NCBI GenBank assembly: GCA_946406585.1
Contig: CAMJLI010000051.1
Coordinates: 1 to 11,417 of the forward strand
Direction: 5' to 3'
DNA from: an uncultured Prevotellaceae bacterium
GTDB lineage: Bacteria > Bacteroidota > Bacteroidia > Bacteroidales > Bacteroidaceae
Length of the DNA stretch: 11,417 nt
Below are positions 1 to 6,961 of this stretch, in pieces. The position numbers were made by a program, and so were the translations under genes. Below the pieces are notes generated by a model that was not told the DNA's origin, did no database searches, and worked only from the letters and a program-made list of their open reading frames with translations. The number at the start of each line of letters is the position of its first letter. Positions within the stretch are counted from its first letter, which is position 1.

Positions 1-1013
1 AGTCCCATCAGCACTGTCAGCGGGCCGAGGCATGTGTCGTGGCCGAAACGGAGGTCGCAGATGTGGTCGCTGCTGCCATTCAACACCGCGTCTGCCTTCT
101 TTATGATGTCTTCAAGAATGGGAATCATCTCATATTGGGGACCAAACACCCAGGAATAGGAACCGAGGTTGGCTGACTCCCATTCGTTCACTATTTCTTC
201 GTCGCTGATGATGTTGCCCAACATTCCCTCGTGGGCGATGTTGGGTAGCGAGGTGTAGAGGTTGATGAGGTCGCTTCCCAGGTTGTTCGTCCTGCCGGGA
301 AGGCCTTCGGTGCTCGTGAAGACGCGTGACACGATTTTCTCCCTTAGCGAGTTGTCGCTCTTGAACTGGTCTCTGTTTTGTTCATAGCGTGGCTTCACCC
401 TTGGAAACTTGTGCTTTATGGGGTTTTGCCTGTCGGTGGGCACTACACCGTCGAGGGTGAAACGTGAAGATTGTTCACGAATCTCTATCTTGGGATTGCA
501 TTGCACCAGTTCTTGGCAGAAGGCTGACATGCTGAGCACGCAACGGCCTGTCAGCGAGGAGATGGCAAGCACATTGCCACCCTTCTTGAATACCTGTGGA
601 AACTGATTGTACATGGTTCGGGCTATGTATTGGTGCTGTTCCCAGCCTAATTGGCTAAGCTCGCTGACTCCGGTCATCAGCTCTTGCTTGGCTTCCATGA
701 ACTTGGTGTAGAATTTTTCTCCTTCGGCTGTGAGAAGGCCTTTCTTGTGAGCGGTGGTCATCAGCGTGTCCAGGTTCTTATACAGGTTGTCGGTCCAGTA
801 ATAACGCGACCCGTGGCGGGCATAATGGCTGATATAAAACGGCTTGTAGCCTTTGGGGGCCTTTGTCAGTTCCACTTTCTTGTAAGGGTAGGGATAGTCG
901 GTGCCGTATGATTTCTTGGGGTCGGCCTTGACTTGTTCGAGTACTGTGTTGCCTTGAGCCGCTGTTGTCAGGGCTATAAGCAGAAAGAGAAGGGGTGTGA
1001 GAATCCTTTTCAT
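1..1013 (-). CDS. Secreted histidine-type acid phosphatase (phytase/MINPP-like), 3' part missing
   Basis: Partial gene read from an ATG at 1013-1011; 337 codons run off the left edge without a stop. Residues 1-20 form a Sec signal peptide (MKR, a Leu-rich core, then AAAQG), so the enzyme should be periplasmic or exported. The catalytic motif RHGSR is at residues 67-71 (H68 would be the phosphorylated nucleophile), and the second hallmark, Gly-His-Asp-Thr with the His-Asp proton-donor pair, is at 324-327. Both belong to branch 2 of the histidine phosphatase superfamily (acid phosphatases, phytases, MINPP), which hydrolyse phosphomonoesters such as inositol hexakisphosphate; the substrate here is inferred only. 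Branch 2 enzymes usually have about 400-450 residues, so roughly 100 are missing at the window edge, not through truncation of the gene. There is no Shine-Dalgarno before the ATG. The gene has its own promoter and is separated from the tRNA upstream by a terminator. Confidence 0.9.
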   Translation of the reverse strand, partial: MKRILTPLLFLLIALTTAAQGNTVLEQVKADPKKSYGTDYPYPYKKVELTKAPKGYKPFYISHYARHGSRYYWTDNLYKNLDTLMTTAHKKGLLTAEGEKFYTKFMEAKQELMTGVSELSQLGWEQHQYIARTMYNQFPQVFKKGGNVLAISSLTGRCVLSMSAFCQELVQCNPKIEIREQSSRFTLDGVVPTDRQNPIKHKFPRVKPRYEQNRDQFKSDNSLREKIVSRVFTSTEGLPGRTNNLGSDLINLYTSLPNIAHEGMLGNIISDEEIVNEWESANLGSYSWVFGPQYEMIPILEDIIKKADAVLNGSSDHICDLRFGHDTCLGPLTVLMG

Positions 1014-1042
1014 GGTTATTATTGTTTTTAGTCGATTTTTTG

Positions 1043-1073
1043 CAAATTTAGCAAACTCCAAAAAAATGACAAA
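1043..1073 (-). promoter_or_regulatory. Bacteroidetes-type promoter of the histidine phosphatase gene
   Basis: On the minus strand a -33 TTTG (1073-1070) is followed after exactly 19 bp by the -7 box TAAATTTG (1050-1043). This matches the consensus of the Bacteroidetes primary sigma factor (TTTG, about 19 bp, TAnnTTTG). The implied transcription start, near 1036, gives a leader of about 20-25 nt before the ATG at 1013. Confidence 0.75.
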
Positions 1074-1121
1074 GGAAGAAGGCTTGAAAGTTATATTTTC
1101 AAAATAGAATGGCATAAAATG

Positions 1122-1155
1122 AAAAAAGGAAACCAACTATATTGTTGGTTTCCTT
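1122..1155 (-). terminator. Rho-independent terminator of tRNA-Ser
   Basis: A perfect 12-bp stem (AAGGAAACCAAC at 1126-1137 pairing with 1144-1155) encloses a 6-nt loop. On the minus strand the stem runs into TTTTTTC, a usable U-tract. It begins 5 nt after the tRNA 3' end, so it ends the tRNA transcript and insulates the phosphatase promoter downstream. Confidence 0.85.
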
Positions 1156-1160
1156 GTCTG

Positions 1161-1248
1161 CGGAAAGAGGGGGATTCGAACCCCCGAACCGCTTTTGACG
1201 GTTACACGCTTTCCAGGCGTGCCTCTTCAGCCACTCGAGCACCTTTCC
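1161..1248 (-). tRNA. tRNA-Ser (anticodon GGA)
   Basis: The 88-nt minus-strand sequence folds as a class II tRNA. Acceptor stem GGAAAGG (1248-1242) pairs with TCTTTCC with one G-U, followed by discriminator G at 1161. The anticodon stem CACGC/GCGTG carries loop CTGGAAA, giving anticodon GGA (1214-1212), which reads UCC/UCU serine codons. A long variable arm (AACCG/CGGTT) is diagnostic of tRNA-Ser. The T-arm is GGGGG-TTCGAAT-CCCCC. The 3' CCA is not encoded (CAG follows), so it must be added enzymatically. Confidence 0.97.
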
Positions 1249-1274
1249 TTGCAGCTGATATTCTTTTCGGACTG

Positions 1275-1302
1275 CAAAGGTAGGCATTTTTTCTAAAACA
1301 AA
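1275..1302 (-). promoter_or_regulatory. Probable promoter of tRNA-Ser
   Basis: The minus strand carries a good -7 box, TACCTTTG (1282-1275), about 27 nt before the tRNA. The nearest TTTG (1302-1299) is only 16 bp upstream instead of about 19, so the -33 assignment is weak. Placement directly before the tRNA supports the -7 call. Confidence 0.5.
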
Positions 1303-1324
1303 GAATTTTTTTCTCCTTTTTTTG

Positions 1325-1332
1325 TATTTTTG
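1325..1332 (+). promoter_or_regulatory. Possible -7 box for the ABC transporter gene
   Basis: TATTTTTG matches TAnnTTTG and is followed by CAAC, but no TTTG lies about 19 bp upstream (that position reads AAGA). If used, transcription would start near 1339 and leave a leader of about 100 nt containing the inverted repeats at 1365-1414. No better candidate was found closer to the gene. Confidence 0.35.
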
Positions 1333-1364
1333 CAACTGATATAGTTCGTAAAGCCATTTTTGCA

Positions 1365-1414
1365 ATACCATTGCTCCATTTTGCCATCAAATGGTTGACA
1401 TTACGGAATGGTAT
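1365..1414 (+). promoter_or_regulatory. Nested inverted repeats in the leader of the ABC transporter gene
   Basis: The outer arms ATACCATT (1365-1372) and AATGGTAT (1407-1414) are exact reverse complements. Within them, CCATTT (1376-1381) and AAATGG (1389-1394) form a second 6-bp pair with a 7-nt loop. The structure ends 13 nt before the Shine-Dalgarno (AAAGGAG, 1427-1433). It could be an operator or an RNA fold affecting translation; no known riboswitch was recognised. Confidence 0.4.
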
Positions 1415-1437
1415 AAACAAATTCAAAAAGGAGAACC

Positions 1438-3267
1438 ATGAAAACAATTCAAGATGAACAGACTTTGACAACCAAAATGAATATTTGGGACCTGTTGAAA
1501 AACATCATGCCCTTTGTGCTGCCCTACAAATGGCTCATAGGCATGACGCTTGTGCTTACTCTCATTGGCTCTTTGATGGCGCAGGTGAATGCCGTGGTGC
1601 TCGACCGTGCCGTGGATGCCATCAACGCACTAATCCAACAGCCAAGCTTTTCATGGAGTAGTGCCGTCAGAATTCTTACGGTCATCAGTGTCATCCTCCT
1701 TGGAAAGGAAGTGATAGGGGCTTTGGTCACCTTCTTCCAAAGGTATTATGGCGAGCGCATGAGAATCCTGGTGAGCAGGGACCTGTCGCTTAAAGTGGTG
1801 GAGAGAATGCTTTCCTTCCGATTGGCTTTCTTTACGGCGGAAGGAAACGAGACGGGCAAGCTGCAGTCGCGTATCGACAGGGGCATCATGAGCCTCAGCA
1901 ATACGGTAAATAATTTCTTCATTGAGATTCTCCCCCTTTTCACAAGTGCCATCCTCGCTTTGGCTCTGATGTTCATGGCAAATGTCTATGTTGGCTTGGT
2001 CGCCTTGTTCATCGTTCCTATTTATTTCTATGTCACATATGTGCAAGCAAAAAGGATGAAGGGTGGCAGACGTGGAATATTCGGAAGCCATCAGGCTGTA
2101 AGCCAAAGCATTCTCAATATCATAGAAAGCATCACGGTAATCAAGTCGTTCAACCGGGAAGAGATAGAGGCTGCCCGCCAGGCGGAAATCCAACGTACCA
2201 TGACTGACCTGCAACTCAATACAAGAAAGCAGAGTTACATGTTCAATGGATTGAAGAGCTTTCTGGAACAGATAGGCACCGTGCTCATCATCATTCTCAC
2301 TGCATACCTCGTCCTCATAGACTATCCGGGAATGACAATAGGAAAGATAATGTATCACGTCATGCTTTTCGCAAATGTCAGTGCTCCTATCAGACAACTT
2401 CACCGCATTTATGATGACATGAATGACGCTCTCATCTATGCAGAGGGGTTCTTCGGCATCCTGCATGCTGACGGGGAAGTGGAAGAGACGGGAAAATACA
2501 GGCCTGAAACCGTGAAAGGCGATTTTGTACTGAATGGGGTGGACTTCACATACAGCAATGGCACACAGGCCCTCTTCGATGTCTCAATGCACATAAAGAG
2601 CGGCAAGATAACCGCTCTTGTAGGGCTAAGTGGCGCTGGAAAGAGCACTATCGTCAATCTGCTCGACAAGTTCTACCGTCCTCAACGGGGTGTCATCAGT
2701 CTTGATGGGGTGGACTTGGCTGACTGGGATACTCAATGGCTGCGCGACCATGTAGGTCTTGTGCTGCAAAAAAACCACATCTTTGACGGCACCATCGAGG
2801 AGAACATAAAATATGGCAATCCCAATGCAAGCCACGACGATGTGGTGAAGGCGGCTCAGCAGGCTTTCATATACGACCAGATAATGAAGCTGCCCAATGG
2901 TTTCGAAACCCAAGCCCTTCAGTTGAGCGGGGGACAACAGCAACGTATCGCCATCGCACGTATGTTCATTAAAAATCCACCCATCATTTTCCTCGACGAG
3001 CCTACGGCAAGCCTTGATGCCATAGCCACCGAACAAATCAAGGCAAGCATAGATGCCATCAAGGCAGGGCGCACGGTGATAATCATTTCTCACAATATAG
3101 GACAGATTATTGATGCCGACCTCATTTATGTGCTGAAGGAAGGCCATGTGGTGCAAGGTGGAGAGCCTAAAGAGGTTTACAAGCAAGGGGGACTCTACAA
3201 GGATATCTTCGACGCCAGCGCAAGAAGCATGAATGTGGATAAGATTGCCAGTACCATCTCCAACTGA
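1438..3267 (+). CDS. ABC-type exporter half-transporter (fused membrane and ATPase domains)
   Basis: A 609-residue protein in the inner membrane that should homodimerise, or pair with another half-transporter, and use ATP to export a substrate. Residues about 20-330 are the type 1 exporter membrane domain, with hydrophobic spans near 25-45, 75-95, 160-180, 185-205 and 260-295. The nucleotide-binding domain follows with every motif intact: Walker A GLSGAGKST (396-404, K402), a Q-loop in VLQKNHIFDG, signature LSGGQ (496-500), Walker B IIFLDEP (D520, E521) and the H-loop His at H552. The length is normal for the family (about 580-620). The start is fixed by AAAGGAG at 1427-1433. The substrate (lipid, peptide or drug) cannot be told from sequence. 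A J-protein gene follows 65 bp downstream on the same strand and may be cotranscribed; no convincing terminator lies between them. Confidence 0.93.
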   Translation: MKTIQDEQTLTTKMNIWDLLKNIMPFVLPYKWLIGMTLVLTLIGSLMAQVNAVVLDRAVDAINALIQQPSFSWSSAVRILTVISVILLGKEVIGALVTFFQRYYGERMRILVSRDLSLKVVERMLSFRLAFFTAEGNETGKLQSRIDRGIMSLSNTVNNFFIEILPLFTSAILALALMFMANVYVGLVALFIVPIYFYVTYVQAKRMKGGRRGIFGSHQAVSQSILNIIESITVIKSFNREEIEAARQAEIQRTMTDLQLNTRKQSYMFNGLKSFLEQIGTVLIIILTAYLVLIDYPGMTIGKIMYHVMLFANVSAPIRQLHRIYDDMNDALIYAEGFFGILHADGEVEETGKYRPETVKGDFVLNGVDFTYSNGTQALFDVSMHIKSGKITALVGLSGAGKSTIVNLLDKFYRPQRGVISLDGVDLADWDTQWLRDHVGLVLQKNHIFDGTIEENIKYGNPNASHDDVVKAAQQAFIYDQIMKLPNGFETQALQLSGGQQQRIAIARMFIKNPPIIFLDEPTASLDAIATEQIKASIDAIKAGRTVIIISHNIGQIIDADLIYVLKEGHVVQGGEPKEVYKQGGLYKDIFDASARSMNVDKIASTISN

Positions 3268-3332
3268 TTTGCTGCCAAACCCCAAAATGGCATGTTTTTT
3301 GCATTGTTTTGGGTGAAGGAGGTTATATCATT

Positions 3333-4001
3333 ATGGCATTTATAGATTATTATAAAATATTAGGCGTAGACCGCAACATTCCACAGGCTGACGTGAGGAA
3401 GGCCTACTTGAAGCGTACAAAACAGTTTCACCCTGATTTGCATCCGGATGACCCCAAGGCAAAAGCAAAGTTCCAAGCTCTTTCGGAGGCGTATGAGGTG
3501 ATTGGCGACCCGGAAAAGAGGGCTAAATACGACAAATATGGTGAGCAATGGCGGCAAGCCGAGGCTTTCGAACAGGGTGGCGGACAGCAATATTGGCATA
3601 CCGGCTCTGGTGGCTCACCTTTTGATGGCTTCGACTTCAGTTCTTTCACCGGTGGTGGTGGGTTCAGCGACTTCTTCGAGCAGATCTTCGGAAAGAATGC
3701 CGGAGGAAGGCAGAAGACAACTCGCAAATCCAACAGTGGCGACATGAATGCCACCGTGGACATTGACTTGTACACTGCCATGCTTGGTGGCGATGTCATC
3801 ATTGCCCTCAACAATGGGACAAAGGTGAAATTGAAGGTAAAGCCTGAAACCCAGAATGGCACGAAGGTGCGCCTGAAAGGGAAAGGTCTGGACAGGGGGA
3901 ATGGCACCTTTGGCGACCTCATCATCACCTACAATGTGAAGTTGCCCACCAATCTTTCCGAAAGGCAGAAGCAACTTCTCATGCAGATGAGGATGGGGTA
4001 A
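3333..4001 (+). CDS. Short DnaJ/CbpA-like J-domain co-chaperone
   Basis: A 222-residue cytoplasmic J-protein expected to stimulate the ATPase of DnaK. The J domain spans residues 4-70, with the essential HPD at 33-35 and the usual YDKYG end. A Gly/Phe-rich stretch (about 85-125) follows, then one C-terminal beta domain (about 137-218) containing GTKVRLKGKGLDRGNG, GDLIITY and a final LSERQKQLL like the end of CTD II. There is no CxxCxGxG zinc finger, so this is not a type I DnaJ, and it is well short of the usual ~300 residues of CbpA because only one beta domain is present. The reading frame is open from a TTG at 3309, but the ATG at 3333 is chosen because GAAGGAGG (3315-3322) sits 10 nt before it and the J domain starts directly after it. 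The stop is 6 bp from the stop of the convergent nuclease gene. Confidence 0.9.
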   Translation: MAFIDYYKILGVDRNIPQADVRKAYLKRTKQFHPDLHPDDPKAKAKFQALSEAYEVIGDPEKRAKYDKYGEQWRQAEAFEQGGGQQYWHTGSGGSPFDGFDFSSFTGGGGFSDFFEQIFGKNAGGRQKTTRKSNSGDMNATVDIDLYTAMLGGDVIIALNNGTKVKLKVKPETQNGTKVRLKGKGLDRGNGTFGDLIITYNVKLPTNLSERQKQLLMQMRMG

Positions 4002-4007
4002 CCTGTC

Positions 4008-5054
4008 CTACTGTGAGGATTTCTTGATTCCCCAATATTTCAAGTTGATTTTACTCTCCACGTCTTCCTCGATGGCGTCGGGAAGATTGCAGAAGAAGTC
4101 GATGCCCGTCCTTCTTTCCAATTCATCTATGGTGATGGCGTAATCACCGTAGTTCGTGTTGGAGTCTGTCTTCTTCTCGTGGTAGGTCCACAGTCCCATG
4201 GCTTGGTAGGTGTTGGTAGATTTGTCATAAGCCAGCACTGCCATATAGAAATACTTGGGTATGAGAAGCTTGTCATTCAATTTGTAATCATACACCTTGT
4301 CGGGGGTGATTGTGGCTGCCTTGACAACATATAAAGTGTCGCAATTTTGAGACCAGGGACGTATCAGGTTCTCCAATCTCAGCCATATTCCACCATTGTG
4401 TAATTGCCACTGTGGCTGGATATTGCTCATGAAGAACGTCTGCTCGTTTTGGGCCAAGGAACATAAGCGGTCCTGGGATGGGCAGAGGTGACCTTTGGAG
4501 ATGTTGTCAGAATTGGTGTAGTCGCTTTTATAGGTGCGATATTGCACTGGGATTTCTGTGTCAGCCGTCCATGGGTCGTTGCTCCTGGAAACATTTTTCA
4601 TGTTGTTTCCAGAATGCATCTGATAGCATGTCCAGCGATTGGCCTTGTCGGCATAACTCCATTCCAGACTGAAGGTGATGCCATATTGGTCGGTGGATTT
4701 GATGATGAGTTGGTTCATGGTGGAATCGGCTGCCAGATGCGGGTATTCCAGCAACTTGGCACGATAGAGGTTGCGGTTGCGGTTGGTGTCGGTGACTACC
4801 TGTCCACCTCCCTGATACTCTGCAATTTCCACCTTGACGGCAAGATAGTCTTTCGACTTCCCGTTTTTCAGATAAACCTTTACACCATATTTCAGGTTGT
4901 ATATGATTTGCACGCGGTCAAACTGGTCGGTGGTGTATCTCACTTCCGAACCATTTCGCAGCGTGATGATCACGGTGTCTACCTCTGTCTGCTCCTGTGC
5001 GAAGGTGGCAAGCGAGGAGAGCAGTGTTACCAATATCAAGAAATATCTTTTCAT
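4008..5054 (-). CDS. Secreted DNA/RNA non-specific endonuclease (NucA/Serratia type)
   Basis: A 348-residue protein with a Sec signal peptide (1-19, ending TFAQ), so it acts in the periplasm or outside the cell. A small beta-rich N-terminal segment (about 24-80, with RNGSEVRY and KNGKSKDY) precedes the beta-beta-alpha-metal nuclease domain (about 95-345). The catalytic motif reads SKGHLCPSQDR with general base H189. The metal ligand is N220 in LHNGGIW and E228 follows in LRLEN. The spacing of N to E (8 residues) matches Serratia nuclease N119/E127. The usual DRGH is SKGH here, so the family Arg two residues before the His is Lys. The family cuts single- and double-stranded DNA and RNA using Mg2+. 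The start is supported by GAGGAGG just upstream (AGGAGG, 8 nt from the ATG). It lies 15 bp after the OB-fold protein gene and is very probably cotranscribed with it. Confidence 0.88.
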   Translation of the reverse strand: MKRYFLILVTLLSSLATFAQEQTEVDTVIITLRNGSEVRYTTDQFDRVQIIYNLKYGVKVYLKNGKSKDYLAVKVEIAEYQGGGQVVTDTNRNRNLYRAKLLEYPHLAADSTMNQLIIKSTDQYGITFSLEWSYADKANRWTCYQMHSGNNMKNVSRSNDPWTADTEIPVQYRTYKSDYTNSDNISKGHLCPSQDRLCSLAQNEQTFFMSNIQPQWQLHNGGIWLRLENLIRPWSQNCDTLYVVKAATITPDKVYDYKLNDKLLIPKYFYMAVLAYDKSTNTYQAMGLWTYHEKKTDSNTNYGDYAITIDELERRTGIDFFCNLPDAIEEDVESKINLKYWGIKKSSQ

Positions 5055-5069
5055 TGCTTCGTCCTCCTC

Positions 5070-6788
5070 TTATTTGATTATTATCTTGTTGCCTTCTCTC
5101 ACATAGACTCCCTTTTGCAAGCGGTCGGTGGAAGTGCCCACCATCTGTCCGTTGACATTGTAGATGCGGCCGTTGGGGTCGTTGCCGTCCAGCGTGGCTG
5201 TCTTGATGTCGCTAAGTACGCCATCTATGCAGATCCTTGCCGGTTGCTCGGCAGTGGTCTTGAAGTATGCGCGGAAAGCCTTTAGGTCGTTGGTCACATT
5301 CGGGTAGTAGAGTGTGTTGTTGTCACCGAGGAACAGAACGCTGTTGTCGCCTGCCTCCAGGGTGGTGGGGTCAAAGATGCCTATCATTTCGTATAGTCCG
5401 TAACTCACTGGATGGAGTTGCGACTGTATGTTGGCACCTTGGACGCAGATGAGGTCCACGTCCTCTGTAGGATAAACAAGATATGGCACTCCTGCCAGCA
5501 GGTCTTCCGTGGATGTGAATTCCAAGGAGTTCTCGGCGGCGTTGAATCCTGTCAGTGTGGCCAGTTTGGCTGATGTCACTATGCTTGAGAAATCGGGGAT
5601 GTCGAAAGGCAGGCATAGGGTGTTCCAATTGCCGGTGGTCAGTTTGCGGTTGACACAGACGTTCACGCTCCTTCCTTCGTAGGTTGCAATTTCCAGTGCG
5701 TGGCCATATTCGTTCTCGTCGAAGGTGAGATTTGGCATTATCTCGTCTATCTGGGTGTAGTATAGCTCTGAGGCACTGCCATCTTCGGTCGCTCCGAGGA
5801 TTCCCTGGATGTTGAACCAACGTCCGCGGAGGTCATCGGGGATGATGTCGCCCATGTTGAACTTGTTTGACATTGCCACCTCTATGTCGCCATCCATCAG
5901 GTAATAGGTGTTGTCTCCCTCTCTCCTGAGTGCCATGTCGTTGATGGCCACATAGTCGGCGCGGTGTGTGGTGCTTTTCAGTTCCGATAGGTTGTTCACA
6001 ACAACCGGGGTTGGTATGTGCCAGTCGTCCAAGCATAAGATGGAGTCGGCGATAGACGTGCTGATGTGTGTGAATTCTGGCATTCCATTGTTGAAGTGGT
6101 ACACACCGTCTACACTGCCTATCAGTGCTCCGCCATCTTCGGTGTGCCATCCGGCATCGTAGGGCAGGAAGTTCTTGAAATTCACCGATGCGGTGCTGTC
6201 GGTGACGAAAGCCTCGGTGTTGCTGCCTTCATGTACGAAGGTGATATTCCCGGGGTTGTACTTGCCGAGAGTAAGCCGCACCTGGGTGCCGTCCTCCAAG
6301 TCGCGCAGTTCGGAGAGGCTTGTCACCTCTGGCAAGCTGGGCGCGTCGCTGATGGTTGCTGTCAGGCTTGTCAGTCGCCAGTGTCCTTTGGAGGCTGTGT
6401 TTGTGAAGACGATGTTGTCGCTGTTGCCTGTCCATGTAGTGGTCGTTCCAATGTTTGCTTGCCCCACATCCACGCTGAAGTCGCTATTGGATGGCGCATT
6501 GCCGGAGGCGAAAGACATGGTTATTTCGGTGATTGCTTCACTTGCGCTCACAGTGAGGGTGTTGCCTCCATAGATTCGCGCCGCAGAACCAGTGTCGTAA
6601 TATTTCGGTGTGGTCTGGCCTTTGCCTTTCGAGAATGTCAGCGTAATACCGTCAACGTTCACTGTGGTTAGTTCATACGCATTGGCCCATCCTTGTTCGC
6701 TCATGTCTATTGTCACCTCTTTGGCCAGGGCAGGATGACAAGGTAGGATGAGCAAAGCAAAAAGTATTAGTCTTGAATGTTTTTTCAT
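5070..6788 (-). CDS. Large secreted protein with two probable OB-fold modules, partner of the nuclease
   Basis: A 572-residue exported protein with no assigned family. The signal peptide is residues 1-22 (cleavage after HPALA). Residues 25-148 are a Thr/Ser-rich beta domain. Two similar modules follow at about 154-245 and 262-350. Each opens with a matching phrase (SLSELRDLEDGTQV and NLSELKSTTHRADYV), has a ligand-like strand (AFVTDSTASVNF; YYLMDGDIEVAM), and the second contains GDIIPDDLRGRWFNIQGILG. That pattern resembles the OB folds attached to secreted Bacteroidetes nucleases; this is inference. Residues 387-396 are NWNTLCLPFD, common in Prevotella exported proteins. The end (541-572: RIYNVNGQ, KGVYV, GNKIIIK) resembles a C-terminal secretion or anchoring tail but is not a clear canonical type IX signal. 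It is the first gene of the unit, with the nuclease 15 bp downstream. A role in presenting or binding nucleic acid is proposed, not shown. Confidence 0.8.
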   Translation of the reverse strand: MKKHSRLILFALLILPCHPALAKEVTIDMSEQGWANAYELTTVNVDGITLTFSKGKGQTTPKYYDTGSAARIYGGNTLTVSASEAITEITMSFASGNAPSNSDFSVDVGQANIGTTTTWTGNSDNIVFTNTASKGHWRLTSLTATISDAPSLPEVTSLSELRDLEDGTQVRLTLGKYNPGNITFVHEGSNTEAFVTDSTASVNFKNFLPYDAGWHTEDGGALIGSVDGVYHFNNGMPEFTHISTSIADSILCLDDWHIPTPVVVNNLSELKSTTHRADYVAINDMALRREGDNTYYLMDGDIEVAMSNKFNMGDIIPDDLRGRWFNIQGILGATEDGSASELYYTQIDEIMPNLTFDENEYGHALEIATYEGRSVNVCVNRKLTTGNWNTLCLPFDIPDFSSIVTSAKLATLTGFNAAENSLEFTSTEDLLAGVPYLVYPTEDVDLICVQGANIQSQLHPVSYGLYEMIGIFDPTTLEAGDNSVLFLGDNNTLYYPNVTNDLKAFRAYFKTTAEQPARICIDGVLSDIKTATLDGNDPNGRIYNVNGQMVGTSTDRLQKGVYVREGNKIIIK

Positions 6789-6809
6789 ATTTCATGGTTT
6801 TAACGTAAG

Positions 6810-6843
6810 CAAAGTTAATGCTTTTTTTCGATACGTTGTCAAA
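6810..6843 (-). promoter_or_regulatory. Probable promoter of the OB-protein/nuclease operon
   Basis: The minus strand has the -7 box TAACTTTG (6817-6810) and an upstream TTTG (6843-6840) separated by 22 bp, longer than the usual 19. The implied start near 6803 gives a leader of about 15 nt. It is divergent from the promoter of the HAD operon, about 90 bp between the two -7 boxes. Confidence 0.55.
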
Positions 6844-6898
6844 AAATGGTTGTTTTTCTTTTCGTATGTGCTGTTTTTCTTCTTTTTGTGTACCTCTT

Positions 6899-6929
6899 TT
6901 TGCCATTTCACCATTATTGAGTAATTTTG
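6899..6929 (+). promoter_or_regulatory. Bacteroidetes-type promoter of the HAD-MFS-YhcH operon
   Basis: TTTG (6899-6902), a gap of exactly 19 bp, then TAATTTTG (6922-6929) match the Bacteroidetes consensus fully. Transcription should start near 6936, leaving about 26 nt before the ATG at 6962. The leader has no Shine-Dalgarno. Confidence 0.78.
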
Positions 6930-6961
6930 CAACGTTTTTGTAATTCTCTTATACGAAACAC

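Noticed and set aside
1161..1248. tRNA-Ser as an integration (att) site for a genomic island
   Set aside because: No integrase gene and no repeated copy of the tRNA 3' end was seen in the window.
1387..1416. TTGACA...TATAAA resembling a sigma-70 promoter before the ABC gene
   Set aside because: The gap is only 11 bp, and Bacteroidetes do not use the E. coli consensus.
1651..2466. Long open frame of 271 codons on the minus strand inside the ABC transporter gene
   Set aside because: It lies wholly within a gene with every ABC motif intact, has no recognisable domain or start signal, and is a shadow of the codon pattern.
3281..3313. Imperfect inverted repeat CCCAAAA...TTTTGGG between the ABC and J-protein genes
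   Set aside because: Only 7 bp of pairing with a long, mismatched centre and no T-run after it; not convincing as a terminator.
5072..5170. C-terminus of the 572-residue protein as a definite type IX secretion signal
   Set aside because: It has the general YNVNGQ/KGVYV pattern seen in Prevotella exported proteins, but it is not a clear match to the canonical sorting domain, so it is noted only as a possible tail.
4488..5285. Plus-strand open frame of 265 codons opposite the nuclease and OB-protein genes
   Set aside because: It overlaps two well-supported minus-strand genes and shows no domain or ribosome binding site; antisense shadow.
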